Part shown: positions 35,154-44,042 of the stretch, one piece after another
Numbering within the stretch: position 1 is the stretch's first letter
Layout of the letters: the number at the start of each line of letters is the position of its first letter
From: Gemmatimonadota bacterium
Lineage (GTDB): Bacteria; Gemmatimonadota; Gemmatimonadetes; Gemmatimonadales; Gemmatimonadaceae
Direction of reading: 5' to 3'
NCBI GenBank assembly: GCA_021324635.1
Contig: JAJPIS010000020.1
Coordinates: forward strand, 1-64,000
Length of the DNA stretch: 64,000 nucleotides
Translations under genes and position numbers: made by a program
Notes under the pieces: model-generated
What the model was told of the DNA's origin: nothing
Databases searched by the model: none
What the model saw: only the letters and a program-made list of their open reading frames with translations

Positions 35154-36533
35154 ATGCGTCGGATGGCGATCGTGATGGCGGCTCTGGTGGCGGGGTCGGG
35201 GGTCCCCGGCGGTCGGCTGGTGTCGCAGCCCGCGCCGCCAGTGGTGCCCGATGGCTTCACCTTCGCCGCCGGGGGTGACCTGCTCGGGCCCTACCACACG
35301 CTCCAGGGCGTCCGGGACTCCGCGTTCGCCGCCGGCGTGGCGCCGCTCTTCCAGCGCGCCGACCTGGGGTTCGCCAACCAGGAAGGCTCGATCTTCGACC
35401 TCGAGACCTTCGCGGGATCGCCCGCGGCGGAGAACGGAGGTGGCACGCCGCTCGCCCCGTCCGCCGTTGCACGGGATCTCCGCGCGATCGGGATCACGAT
35501 CGTATCGAAGGCCAACAACCACGCCACCGATTGGGGGACCGACGGGCTGGTCGCCACCCAGCAATCGCTCGCCGCCGCCGGCATCGCCTTCGCCGGGAGT
35601 GGGATGAGCGACGCCCAGGCGCGCGCCCCCGGCTACGTCGAGACCGCCAGGGGGCGGGCGGCGCTCGTCTCGACCGCCTCGACCTTCACCGGCATGTCGG
35701 TCGCCGGCCCGCCAGGTACCCGCCGTGGCCAGCCCACCCGGCCCAGGCCCGGGATCAGCGCCCTCCACGTGGAGGAGATCCAACTGCGGCCCGCCGATCA
35801 GGTGGTGGCGCTCCGCCGCATCGTGTACGGCGATAGCGCGGTGCCGGGCGCCGGCGCTCAGGTCGACGTGGGCGACCAGGTCTTCCGCGTTGCGGCCCGT
35901 CGCGGCGCGACATGGGAGATGAACGCCGCCGATGCGCGGGCGATCGTCGCGTCGGTCCGCGAGGCCAGGAACAACGCCCGCTTCGTGCTGTTCGCGATCC
36001 ACGCGCACGAGACGGCAGGGCCCGTCGAGGATCCGGGCGCGGGCCGGCTCGTCGACCGGAGCGACGAGGCGCAGTCCGCGAACGATCCCGACCCGGCCGA
36101 CTTCGAGCCGGCACTCTTCCACGCGGTGATCGACGCCGGCGCCGACGCGGTGGTCCGCACCGGGCCGCACCTCCTCAACGGGATCGAGATCTACAAGGGC
36201 AAGCCGATCTTCTACAGCCTCGGCAGCCTGTTCTTCGACTTCCAGGGAAAGCGGACGTACACCGTCCCGACCGGCCAGACGCTCAGCTTTCCCGACGAGT
36301 GGTTCGAGACCGTCGTGCCGGTCACCACGTACAGGGGCGGGCACGTCAGTGAGATCCGGCTCTATCCGTTGGTCCTCGAGTCGAGTGACACGCCGACCGG
36401 CGGCGCGCCACACCCCGCGAGTCCCGACCGGGCACGGCACATCCTCGAGCGCCTCGAGGCGCTCTCGGCAGCATTCGGCACGCGGATCAGCATCGAGCAC
36501 GGCATCGGCGTGATCCGCGAGCCCGTGCCCTAG
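35154..36533 (+). CDS. CapA-like metallophosphatase-fold protein
   Basis: Exported protein of about 459 residues; ATG at 35154 with GGAGGG 6 nt upstream. It matches the CapA/PgsA family of calcineurin-like phosphatase-fold proteins involved in poly-gamma-glutamate capsule synthesis and other surface polymers. Characteristic segments are FTFAAGGDLLGPYHTL, ADLGFANQEG, TIVSKANNHATDWGTDGLVATQQSL, HAHETAG, VVRTGPHLLNGIEIYKGKPIFYSLGSLFFDF. No other capsule genes (capB, capC) are near, so involvement in a gamma-glutamate polymer is uncertain. It may have another role at the cell surface. Confidence 0.86.
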   Translation: MRRMAIVMAALVAGSGVPGGRLVSQPAPPVVPDGFTFAAGGDLLGPYHTLQGVRDSAFAAGVAPLFQRADLGFANQEGSIFDLETFAGSPAAENGGGTPLAPSAVARDLRAIGITIVSKANNHATDWGTDGLVATQQSLAAAGIAFAGSGMSDAQARAPGYVETARGRAALVSTASTFTGMSVAGPPGTRRGQPTRPRPGISALHVEEIQLRPADQVVALRRIVYGDSAVPGAGAQVDVGDQVFRVAARRGATWEMNAADARAIVASVREARNNARFVLFAIHAHETAGPVEDPGAGRLVDRSDEAQSANDPDPADFEPALFHAVIDAGADAVVRTGPHLLNGIEIYKGKPIFYSLGSLFFDFQGKRTYTVPTGQTLSFPDEWFETVVPVTTYRGGHVSEIRLYPLVLESSDTPTGGAPHPASPDRARHILERLEALSAAFGTRISIEHGIGVIREPVP

Positions 36534-36675
36534 CACACCGTGGCGGCTCACAGCACGGCGGCCGCCGCTCGCAGCACGCGGGTGGCGGCGCGTCCGCCCG
36601 GCGTGAATCTTCGCACCCGAGCGGCCCACGCCGCGGGCGGAGCCGTGGCCGGCGGCCGCCATACCCGAGGGCATC

Positions 36676-37152
36676 ATGATCGCGACGGCGCTGCTGGTGG
36701 TCCTGGTGAGCGCGACAGCACCCAAGCGGCCCGCGCCCGCCCGCCCGGGCGGGGACCGTCCGCCCCGCACGGCGAGCGGCCTCCTCCAGGAGCTCATGGC
36801 TGCCGAGCGGCAATTCTGGGACGGCTGGCAGACCCGGCATCCCGACGTCTTTCGGACGGCCGTTCGGCCGGACGGCTTCTTCTTCGGCGCGTATGGATTC
36901 GCTCCCCGTGACTCCGTCGCCAACGAGATGGCGGCCGCGGTCGATCGCTGCGTCGTTCGGGGATACCGGCTCGACGGCGCGCGCGCGATTCCCCTCGGGA
37001 CCGATGCCGGCATGCTGACCTATGTCGCGCACCAGGATGCGACCTGCGGCGGGCAGCCCGTCGAGCCCGTCATGAACGGCGTGTCGGTCTACGTGCGGCA
37101 GCATGGCCGCTGGATCAATGTCATGCGCGCCGAAGTGCCGGCGCCGCATTGA
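36676..37152 (+). CDS. Exported NTF2-like/DUF4440-like protein
   Basis: Protein of about 158 residues with a signal-like N-terminus (MIATALLVVLVSATA). The rest is compatible with the small cone-shaped NTF2-like fold of SnoaL/DUF4440: LLQELMAAERQFWDGWQTRHPDVFRTAVRPDGFFF, VVRGYRLDGARAIPLGTDAGMLTYVA and NGVSVYVRQHGRWINVMRAEV. These proteins bind small hydrophobic ligands or act as catalysts; the ligand is unknown here. It lies 59 nt upstream of the orphan LytS-type kinase, in the same orientation, and might be a partner of it. Confidence 0.77.
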   Translation: MIATALLVVLVSATAPKRPAPARPGGDRPPRTASGLLQELMAAERQFWDGWQTRHPDVFRTAVRPDGFFFGAYGFAPRDSVANEMAAAVDRCVVRGYRLDGARAIPLGTDAGMLTYVAHQDATCGGQPVEPVMNGVSVYVRQHGRWINVMRAEVPAPH

Positions 37153-37210
37153 TCGCCCGCGATCGTCCGATCCGCCGCTGACCGACACGCGACCGACACC
37201 CCATCGACCG

Positions 37211-38359
37211 GTGACCCGCCCACCCTCGCGTCGCCCGCGCTGGGTCGCCGTCGCGACCATCATCGCCGGGTGGGCCGTCCCCGTCGCCATCTCGACCAGT
37301 GTCGGCTACTTCGATCGCGCACCGGGCGCGCCGCCCCCCCCCTTCTGGCGAGTGGCTCTGACGGCGGGCGTCGGCTGGTACTACTGGGCCCTGGCCGCTC
37401 TCATCGTGACCCGCCTCGCGCACCGGCGGCCGATCCGCCGGCCGGTGGCCGCTGGCACGCTCGCGCTCTACGCCGGACTCGGGATCCTGCTGATTCTCGT
37501 GCACGCGGCGGCCGACCTCGCCGCCGTGCGGACCTGGACACCCTGGCTCGCTGCACCGTCGGTGATGGTCGACTATCGGGAAGAGGTCATCGGTTGGTTC
37601 CCGCTCGATGCCGTCCTGTACGCCTCGATCCTCGCGATCACGCACTGGACCGATGCGACGCGACGCGAACGGGAGCGGGAGCTCCAGGCGGCGGCGCTGA
37701 GCACGCAGCTCGCTCAGGCGCAGCTCGGCGCGCTGCGCATGCAGATGCACCCCCACTTTCTCTTCAACGCCCTCAATACGATCACGGTGCTCGCGCGGGA
37801 GCACGACACCGAGACGGTCGTCGAGCTGCTGACCCGGCTCGGGAACGTCCTGCGCCAGGTCATGCGCGCCGATCGCAGCCAGGAGCTACCGCTCCGTGAC
37901 GAGCTCGCGATGCTGCGCGACTACATCGCGATCGAGGAGGTGCGGTTCGCGGATCGGCTCGACGTGCGCTGGACGGTCGCCGACGAGACGCTCGACGCGG
38001 CGGTGCCCTCGCTCGTGCTTCAGCCGCTGGTCGAGAATGCCTTCCGCCACGGGATCGCCGTCAAGCCGGGTGCCTGCACGCTGGAGATCGGGGCCGAGCG
38101 GCGGGGGGACGCGCTTCGCCTCTGGGTGCGGAACGATGGCCCGCACCTCCGGCGGGAGGCGCCGGCGGTGGCCGGCTCGCCCGGCCTCGGGCTCTCGAAC
38201 ACCCGCGCCCGCCTCGCCTGCCTGCACGGGAGTGCGGCCGCGCTCGAGGTCACCGACGCGCCCGGCGGCGTGCTCGCGGTGGTCACGCTGCCGTTCCGGA
38301 GTATCGCGTCGTCCCAGGCTGGCTGGGGCAGCACCGACCGCGCTACCCTCGCGCGCTGA
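37211..38359 (+). CDS. Orphan LytS-type sensor histidine kinase
   Basis: Membrane kinase of about 382 residues starting at a GTG (37211). Residues 10-145 hold four hydrophobic segments. A charged linker (DATRRERERELQAAALSTQLA) precedes the His_kinase motif LRMQMHPHFLFNALNT with phospho-acceptor His182. The HATPase has LVLQPLVENAFRHGI and GLGLSNTRARLACLHG. It resembles the kinase at 16513 in architecture, but no LytTR response-regulator gene follows; a hydrolase gene does. Its regulator must lie outside this window, or it uses the LytTR encoded at 17628. Confidence 0.9.
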   Translation: MTRPPSRRPRWVAVATIIAGWAVPVAISTSVGYFDRAPGAPPPPFWRVALTAGVGWYYWALAALIVTRLAHRRPIRRPVAAGTLALYAGLGILLILVHAAADLAAVRTWTPWLAAPSVMVDYREEVIGWFPLDAVLYASILAITHWTDATRRERERELQAAALSTQLAQAQLGALRMQMHPHFLFNALNTITVLAREHDTETVVELLTRLGNVLRQVMRADRSQELPLRDELAMLRDYIAIEEVRFADRLDVRWTVADETLDAAVPSLVLQPLVENAFRHGIAVKPGACTLEIGAERRGDALRLWVRNDGPHLRREAPAVAGSPGLGLSNTRARLACLHGSAAALEVTDAPGGVLAVVTLPFRSIASSQAGWGSTDRATLAR

Positions 38360-38389
38360 CGCGAGGTCTCTCGGACACTGGAGGGTTCG

Positions 38390-39151
38390 ATGATGCAGAT
38401 GATGCAACTGGGACGCGTCGGGCTGGGAGTCCTGGTCGGCGCCGCGTGCGGCACGGTCGACGGGCCCCCGCCGCCGCCGATCCCGCCCGGCACGGTGGTG
38501 CAGGAGCAGTTCTCGGCGCGTGGGGTGAGCTTCCCATACCTGCTGTTCGAGCCGCACGGTTGGCGGGCCGACCGGCCGATGCCGGTGCTGCTCCTGATCC
38601 ACGGCAGCGGCGGGCAGGGCTCGTTCATGCTGGACCTCTGGAAGGCGTTCGCCGACACGGAGGGGGTCATCCTCGTCGCGCCGACCTTCCAGTTGGGCCC
38701 CGACCTCGAGTCCGAGGTCCCGTGGCTCTTCCCGGCGCTCATGGACAGCGTCCGCGCGCGCGTGCACTTCGACACCACGCAGGTCTACGTCTTCGGCTAC
38801 TCCGCCGGCGGCTACGCCGCCTACGACGCCGCGACGCTCGCCTCGACGACGTTCACCAGGGCCGGCGTGTTCGCGGGAATCATCACGCCCGACTACGACT
38901 GGATCCTCGGCAAGGCGGTGCGGAAGACGCCGATCGCGATCTACATCGGCGACCACGACGAGTTCTTCACGCTGGACCAGACCCGTCGGACGCGCGACGT
39001 CCTGCAAGCTGCGGGCTTCCCGGTCCACTATGTCGAGCTCAAGGACCGGGATCACAACTACGCCGCCGTCAGCACGTTCGTGAACCGCGACGCCTGGGCC
39101 TTCTGGACCCGCGGGCCAGCCGCCGATCAGGCGGGCGGCACCGGGCGCTGA
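38390..39151 (+). CDS. Exported alpha/beta-hydrolase esterase, lipoprotein-like
   Basis: Protein of about 253 residues. The N-terminus ends in a GAAC lipobox followed by a proline-rich linker. The alpha/beta-hydrolase core follows with LLIHGSGGQGSFMLDLWK as oxyanion region, the nucleophile elbow VFGYSAGGYAAY, an acidic residue in YIGDHDEFFTLD, and a histidine in KDRDHNYAAV. The layout is close to PHB depolymerase/feruloyl-esterase-like hydrolases. It lies after a GGAGGG ribosome binding site. Its 3' end overlaps the 3' end of the convergent peroxidase gene by 25 nt. Confidence 0.86.
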   Translation: MMQMMQLGRVGLGVLVGAACGTVDGPPPPPIPPGTVVQEQFSARGVSFPYLLFEPHGWRADRPMPVLLLIHGSGGQGSFMLDLWKAFADTEGVILVAPTFQLGPDLESEVPWLFPALMDSVRARVHFDTTQVYVFGYSAGGYAAYDAATLASTTFTRAGVFAGIITPDYDWILGKAVRKTPIAIYIGDHDEFFTLDQTRRTRDVLQAAGFPVHYVELKDRDHNYAAVSTFVNRDAWAFWTRGPAADQAGGTGR

Positions 39152-40503
39152 CGCAGGAGATCGATCAGCGTGCTGCGGGGCCGCCAGCCCGGGTCGGCGA
39201 GCACCGAGGTCGGATCGCGGTCGAGCATGGTGATCAGCACCTCGGCGACGATGCGGCCGCCCACGGGACCGAGGCGGACGCCACGAGTGCGCGCGTCCGC
39301 CTCGCGGAGGACGTAGTACCAGAGGGGCGTCTCGCCCGTCCAGCCCGCACGACGCAGGCCCACCTCGTCCGGGGTGAGCGGTGTCGCGCCAATGTGCCTG
39401 GCGATGGCTTCGCCGGAGGGCAGCCCCACCCCCTGGCCGCGCTGGAGATCACGAACGGCGAGCGAGTGATATTCCTCGACCTCACAGTCGCCCGTGATCG
39501 CCACCGGGAGCTGGATCAGCGACCGCACGAGGCGCCCATCGATCTTTTTCGCGCGCTGGGCCGCCGCTGCGCCGGGCGCATCGAACAACAGCGTCCAGTC
39601 GACTACCCGCTCGCGCGGTACGGGGCGGAAGCCCAGGAGATCGGGGAAGATCGCGACCGGCTCGGACTCCCGGTTCAGCAGGTACTGGTGGCGAATCTGA
39701 CAGTGTCCGTACCGATAGGCGGCGTCCGCGAACTCGAGCGGGATGAACACCGCGGCGCCCTGCGGCCGGAACCACCGCACGCCGTCGCGCCTGATCTCGT
39801 CGATGAGCGGCTGCCCGACGAGCGACGGGAGGAACTCGTGGAGCACGATCCACTGGTAGTGCCACACCGTCTCCCGTGCGGCGGTCCGGAACACGTCGCC
39901 CTCCGCGACCCCGCGGCGACGCGCATCGTCCACGAACAGGTTGTGCGCGTTCAGCATCGCGAGGTGCAGTTGCGCCATCAGCATGTGCGAGTCGTTCCGG
40001 GGGTCGCCGACGAGCGCGGTCCCCTCGGCGTTGCGGGGCACGTCCAGTCCATCCGTGCCGAGCAGAAGCTTCGCCGGATCGTCCCGGCGGTACAGGAAGG
40101 GATGACCGACCGGGCCGTCGCCGTAGAGGCACTCGAGGTTGAGTTGCGGCGACCGGGCGTTGTGCAGTTGGCGCGCGTCCGCGTGATGCTGGAGCGGCGA
40201 CCGGTCGGCCGTGATGTCGTGCGCGACGAACTGACCGAAGATCGGCCAGCCGGCGGCCGCATCGCCGAGCGATGCGGGCACGTCGCCGACGTCACCGCAA
40301 TCACACACCCCGCCGGCCCGGCCGATGGCCCGCAGGACGCTCTCGTCCGCCTCGAACAGGGGCAGGTCGGGGAACATGCGGCCGTACGACGTGGGCCCGA
40401 TCGAGGCATCCACCGGTCGGCGCGCGCGGGCGGGCGACAGGCAATGCGTCCGAAGCGACGTCGATGGGGGCCGCTCGGTTGCGAGTACGGTATCGGTGGT
40501 CAC
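39127..40503 (-). CDS. Animal-type haem peroxidase family protein
   Basis: Protein of about 458 residues of the animal haem peroxidase family (An_peroxidase). The start is a GTG at 40503 preceded by GGAGG; no clear signal peptide is seen. The distal histidine fits FGQFVAHDITADRSPL, the proximal histidine fits YRYGHCQIRHQYLLN, and the segment RNDSHMLMAQLHLAMLNAHNLFVDDARRRG matches the helix with the conserved Arg and Asn. Bacterial members oxidise halides or organic substrates with hydrogen peroxide. It runs towards the esterase gene, with which it shares 25 nt at the 3' ends. Confidence 0.88.
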   Translation of the reverse strand: MTTDTVLATERPPSTSLRTHCLSPARARRPVDASIGPTSYGRMFPDLPLFEADESVLRAIGRAGGVCDCGDVGDVPASLGDAAAGWPIFGQFVAHDITADRSPLQHHADARQLHNARSPQLNLECLYGDGPVGHPFLYRRDDPAKLLLGTDGLDVPRNAEGTALVGDPRNDSHMLMAQLHLAMLNAHNLFVDDARRRGVAEGDVFRTAARETVWHYQWIVLHEFLPSLVGQPLIDEIRRDGVRWFRPQGAAVFIPLEFADAAYRYGHCQIRHQYLLNRESEPVAIFPDLLGFRPVPRERVVDWTLLFDAPGAAAAQRAKKIDGRLVRSLIQLPVAITGDCEVEEYHSLAVRDLQRGQGVGLPSGEAIARHIGATPLTPDEVGLRRAGWTGETPLWYYVLREADARTRGVRLGPVGGRIVAEVLITMLDRDPTSVLADPGWRPRSTLIDLLRQRPVPPA

Positions 40504-40649
40504 GCGATGAGTCCTCCCTCGGGCAGCCGGCAGTCTCCCGGAACTGACCCGAGGCTGCCCGGCGAACGTGTCGTGGGTCGGCAGCGCGCGGTCGCGCTCG
40601 CCCACCGGGCGAATCGTTAGCGTGCCGGCACCGCTCGCGGCAAGGGGGC

Positions 40650-43004
40650 CTAGGGTGCCTCGGGCAGCAGAGGCTGCGCGTCCGGGCCGCCGTAGGCGCC
40701 CATGTCGTTCCGCCGGCTACCGTGCGCGGGCTCGGCGGCGGTCGCCGGGTGTCCCGGCGGGGCCGGATCGTTCGACGCGGGATCGGGATCACCCGCGTCG
40801 ACCGCGGGCGACCGCGCTCGGAGCGTGTAGCGCTCGCGGTCGCGGAACTGCGGATCGACGTCGATCGTGCCGGCGCCGCGCGCGCCACCCTGCACGTCCG
40901 AGTAGCTGATCCGCACCGCCGGCGTGTCGCCGGCGATCGGCCCCCCGGCGCGCTGCGTGTTCCCCCAGATCACGTCGTTCCGCAGCACGACCGCGTTCGC
41001 GTACGCGCCGCCGGAGTAGACCAGCAGCGCCCCGCCACGCCCCGCCTCCGCGCCCATCTTGCTCGTGTCGGTTCCCACGCTCGTGTCGGTCACGGCGTGG
41101 TTGTCGACGATGGTGTTGTTCTCGATCACGTTCGGCGCCCGCCGGGCGAGCCGCGCCGCGATCCAGAGCGCGCCGCCGCCGAAGGAGGCGCCGCCGCTGT
41201 TCCGGGCGATGAGGTTGTTCCGCACGAGGGCGGCGGTGTAGTACAGCACCATCGCGCCGCCATAGCCCCCCCGATTGTCGGTGATCACGTTGTCGACGAT
41301 CTCGGGCTCGCCGTTGCCGCAGCGCAATCCGCCACCGCCCGCGCTCCGCACCGCGCCCTGGACGAGCACGGCTTCGTTGCCCGTGATGATGTTGTGCGCG
41401 ATGCGTGGCGATGCGAACTCGGACAGGATCCCGCCTCCTTCCCGATACAACCCGCCGTTCCGTGGATCGCGCCAGTTCGTGCCCGTGCCACCGGTGATCG
41501 TGAATCCCTCCAGCACCTGCCGCCCCTGGTACCGATCGGTGATCAGCACGACGCTGGCCGAGTCCGGGTGGCGCGGCCGGCTCCCGTCGATGATCGTGCG
41601 GGCGATGTCCGCCAGGGCCCGGCTCCTCGCGAACTGGCTGGTCACCACCAGGTGCTTGTTGCGGAAGGTGATGTTCTCGTAGTAGCGCCCCGGGGCCACC
41701 AGCACCGTGTCGCCGTCGCTCGCCGAGTCGATCGCCGCCTGGATCGTCGGGTACTGCGCCGGCACGTCCCGGACGCGGCCCGGGGCTGGCTTCGATCGCC
41801 GTCGCAGCGGTGACCGGTGAGGCTGCGGCGCGAGCAGCGACCGCGCGAAGGCGACCTGCCGAATGGGCACCGTCGCCGAGCCCCGACGCGGCGCTGTGCC
41901 TCGGGCCGGGGCCGAGACCGGCGTCGCGCCGAGGCGTGCTCGCCGGTCGTGGGCCGCCGCGTGGGCCGCCGCGTGGGCCGTCGGGGCGGGTGGGTCGAAC
42001 GGCGCCGCGTACAGGTGGCCGATGCCGCCGCTCGGGCTCTCGAGCAGGTGGTGGATGTCGGCGAGCGACCACGCGGTATCGCGCGGGTCGGGAAGGACGC
42101 CACGGTCGCTCGCGAAGTAGAGCGTGTGTCCGTCCCGGGAGACCCGTGGGTCGAACTCCCACCCCGCCGAGTTGACCGTCGGACCGAGCGACGTGGGCGG
42201 CGACCAGCTCGATCCCCTCCGGTAGCTCACGTAGAGATCGGTGGCCCCGAGGCTCCCGGGGCGGTCCGAGGCGAAGACGAGGTAGCGCTCGTCGGGGTCG
42301 ATGTACGGATCCACCTCGGCACTCGCCGTGTTGATCGCCGGTCCGAGGTTCTCGACCCTCGGTCGGCCATCCGTCCAGTGGGCTCGATACAGATCGAAGC
42401 TCCCCCGCCCGCCGGCGCGGCTCGAGGCGAAGTAGAGCGTCCCGTCGCGGGTGATCGTCGGGCTCGACTCGTTGCCGTCACTGTTGATCGGGGCATCCAG
42501 GTGCGATGGGTCGCCCCAGCTCCCGTCCGGGTGCCGATCGACCACCCAGATGTCGTTGTCCCTCCGTGGCGGCTGTCCGGGGACAACGGGCCGGTCGGAG
42601 ATGAAGTACAACTTCGATCCGTCGGGCGAGAGAGAGGGATCGAAGTCGCTGTAGCGGCCCGAGAATGGCGCGACCTGCGTGCCCAACCACATATTTCCGC
42701 GTCGGTGGGCGATGACGATCGTCGAGAAGCGGCCGCAGTCGGGCACGCTCACCCCGAGGATCATCGTCATGTTGTCCGGCGTGAACGTCGGCGCGAACGT
42801 ACAGGCGTGCGCAAACCCCAGCTCCGGAGCGACCAGGGTGACCGGGCCCACGGGCGTCGGCGCGACGGTCGGCGTCGCCCTGTCGCCGGGCGCGGGCCGT
42901 GTCTCGGACCGGGCCTCCGCGGCGACCTGGCGGTCGGCGCGCCGGCACGCGACGGGGAGCGCGGCGAGAGTGCCGAGGATGGCGAATCGGATGCAATCGG
43001 ACAT
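40650..43004 (-). CDS. PD40 propeller + parallel beta-helix fusion lipoprotein
   Basis: Lipoprotein of about 784 residues. The signal ends with LPVAC. The N-terminal region (about 60-345) is a TolB/PD40-type beta-propeller with repeats such as DFDPSLSPDGSKLYFISD, SSPTITRDGTLYFASS and FDPRVSRDGHTLYFASD. A linker rich in Ala and His (HAAAHAAAHDRR) and Arg follows. The C-terminal half (about 415-784) is a right-handed parallel beta-helix, with VPAQYPTIQAAIDSASDGDTV at its start and repeats such as PRIAHNIITGNEA, PEIVDNVITDNRG and PNVIENNTIVDNHA. It ends with AVDAGD and MGAYGG motifs. The fusion is unusual, but one long open frame without a break supports it. Confidence 0.84.
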   Translation of the reverse strand: MSDCIRFAILGTLAALPVACRRADRQVAAEARSETRPAPGDRATPTVAPTPVGPVTLVAPELGFAHACTFAPTFTPDNMTMILGVSVPDCGRFSTIVIAHRRGNMWLGTQVAPFSGRYSDFDPSLSPDGSKLYFISDRPVVPGQPPRRDNDIWVVDRHPDGSWGDPSHLDAPINSDGNESSPTITRDGTLYFASSRAGGRGSFDLYRAHWTDGRPRVENLGPAINTASAEVDPYIDPDERYLVFASDRPGSLGATDLYVSYRRGSSWSPPTSLGPTVNSAGWEFDPRVSRDGHTLYFASDRGVLPDPRDTAWSLADIHHLLESPSGGIGHLYAAPFDPPAPTAHAAAHAAAHDRRARLGATPVSAPARGTAPRRGSATVPIRQVAFARSLLAPQPHRSPLRRRSKPAPGRVRDVPAQYPTIQAAIDSASDGDTVLVAPGRYYENITFRNKHLVVTSQFARSRALADIARTIIDGSRPRHPDSASVVLITDRYQGRQVLEGFTITGGTGTNWRDPRNGGLYREGGGILSEFASPRIAHNIITGNEAVLVQGAVRSAGGGGLRCGNGEPEIVDNVITDNRGGYGGAMVLYYTAALVRNNLIARNSGGASFGGGALWIAARLARRAPNVIENNTIVDNHAVTDTSVGTDTSKMGAEAGRGGALLVYSGGAYANAVVLRNDVIWGNTQRAGGPIAGDTPAVRISYSDVQGGARGAGTIDVDPQFRDRERYTLRARSPAVDAGDPDPASNDPAPPGHPATAAEPAHGSRRNDMGAYGGPDAQPLLPEAP

Positions 43005-43046
43005 GGGAGTCTGGCGGTGCGGTCGGAGGAAAGGACGGGCCGGTCG

Positions 43047-44042
43047 ATGACAGACACGAATGTGCCGGGTCCCGTTGTCGCGCGGCACCCGTTGGCAGCA
43101 CCGCGGGGGCCGCTCGCTGCATCGCGTGAGCGAAGGCAGGTCGCGAGCGAGGTCGCGATCCCCGTACGCCGGCCCTACCGGCTCGACCTTACCGTGAACG
43201 CCCTCCGTCGGCTCGCCACCAACCTCGTCGACATCTTCACCGCCGACGGCCGGTATCTGCGGGCGATCGACGGGGCGCACGGCGTGATGGTCCTGTCGGT
43301 CGTTCAGAGGACGCCCGACGCGCTCACGGTGACACTCGACGGGGATCGGCGCGACCGGGCCGCCGCGCTCGCGCTCGTGTCGCGAACGCTGGGAGTCGAT
43401 CGGGACCTCGCCCACTTCGACCGCGCGGCCGCGCGGGTGCCGTGGCTCCGACCGCTGGCGCGTCGGATGCGTGGGGTCAAGCCGCCGCGATACCCGACGC
43501 TGTGGGAGGCGTGTGTCAACGCGGTTGCCTTCCAGCAGGTGAGCCTGCACGCGGCGAGCGCGATCGTGGCGCGTCTCATCACCGGCCTCGGCTCGCCGGT
43601 CGAGCGGCGTGGCGCCGCGCTCTATCCCTTTCCATCGCCCGCGCGTTTCCAGGCGGCGGATGACGGCGCGTTGCGCCGCGCGGGGCTCAGTGTCGGCAAG
43701 GTCGCCACCCTCCGTCGCGCCGCCGCCGCGCTGGGCTCCGGCGCGCTCGACGAGATGGCGCTGGAGCGCACGCCGACCCCGGAGGCCGCCGGGATCCTGC
43801 GGGAGCTCAAGGGCATCGGCCCCTGGACGGCCGCGGTGATCCTGTTGCGGGGGCTCGGGCGCCTCGACGTGTTCCCGTCGAACGACTCGGGGGTGGCCCG
43901 CAGCCTCCGCCTGCTCGTGTCGCCGGCGCCGTCGGCGCCGGAGATCGATCAGGTGCTGGCGGCGCTCGGTCCGCAGCGAGGGATGCTGTACTACCACCTG
44001 CTGCTCGCGCGGTTGGAGGCCCGCGGCAATATTACCGCATGA
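43047..44042 (+). CDS. alkA: DNA-3-methyladenine glycosylase II (AlkA family)
   Basis: Base-excision enzyme of about 331 residues. The first 150 residues form the AlkA N-terminal region (beta-rich PYRLDLTVNALRR and then VSRTLGVDRDLAHFDRAAARVPWL). The HhH-GPD part follows, with YPTLWEACVNAVAFQQVSLHAAS and the helix-hairpin-helix segment LKGIGPWTAAVILLRGLGRLDVFPSNDSG. The catalytic aspartate is the one in SNDSG (residue 280). It removes alkylated purines. Its stop overlaps the start of the following serine hydrolase gene (ATGA), although the functions are unrelated. Confidence 0.93.
   Translation: MTDTNVPGPVVARHPLAAPRGPLAASRERRQVASEVAIPVRRPYRLDLTVNALRRLATNLVDIFTADGRYLRAIDGAHGVMVLSVVQRTPDALTVTLDGDRRDRAAALALVSRTLGVDRDLAHFDRAAARVPWLRPLARRMRGVKPPRYPTLWEACVNAVAFQQVSLHAASAIVARLITGLGSPVERRGAALYPFPSPARFQAADDGALRRAGLSVGKVATLRRAAAALGSGALDEMALERTPTPEAAGILRELKGIGPWTAAVILLRGLGRLDVFPSNDSGVARSLRLLVSPAPSAPEIDQVLAALGPQRGMLYYHLLLARLEARGNITA

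Noticed and set aside
40650-43997. 1115-residue version of the propeller/beta-helix protein starting at 43997
   Set aside because: The extra N-terminal part is antisense to the AlkA gene. The lipoprotein signal at 43004 marks the real start.
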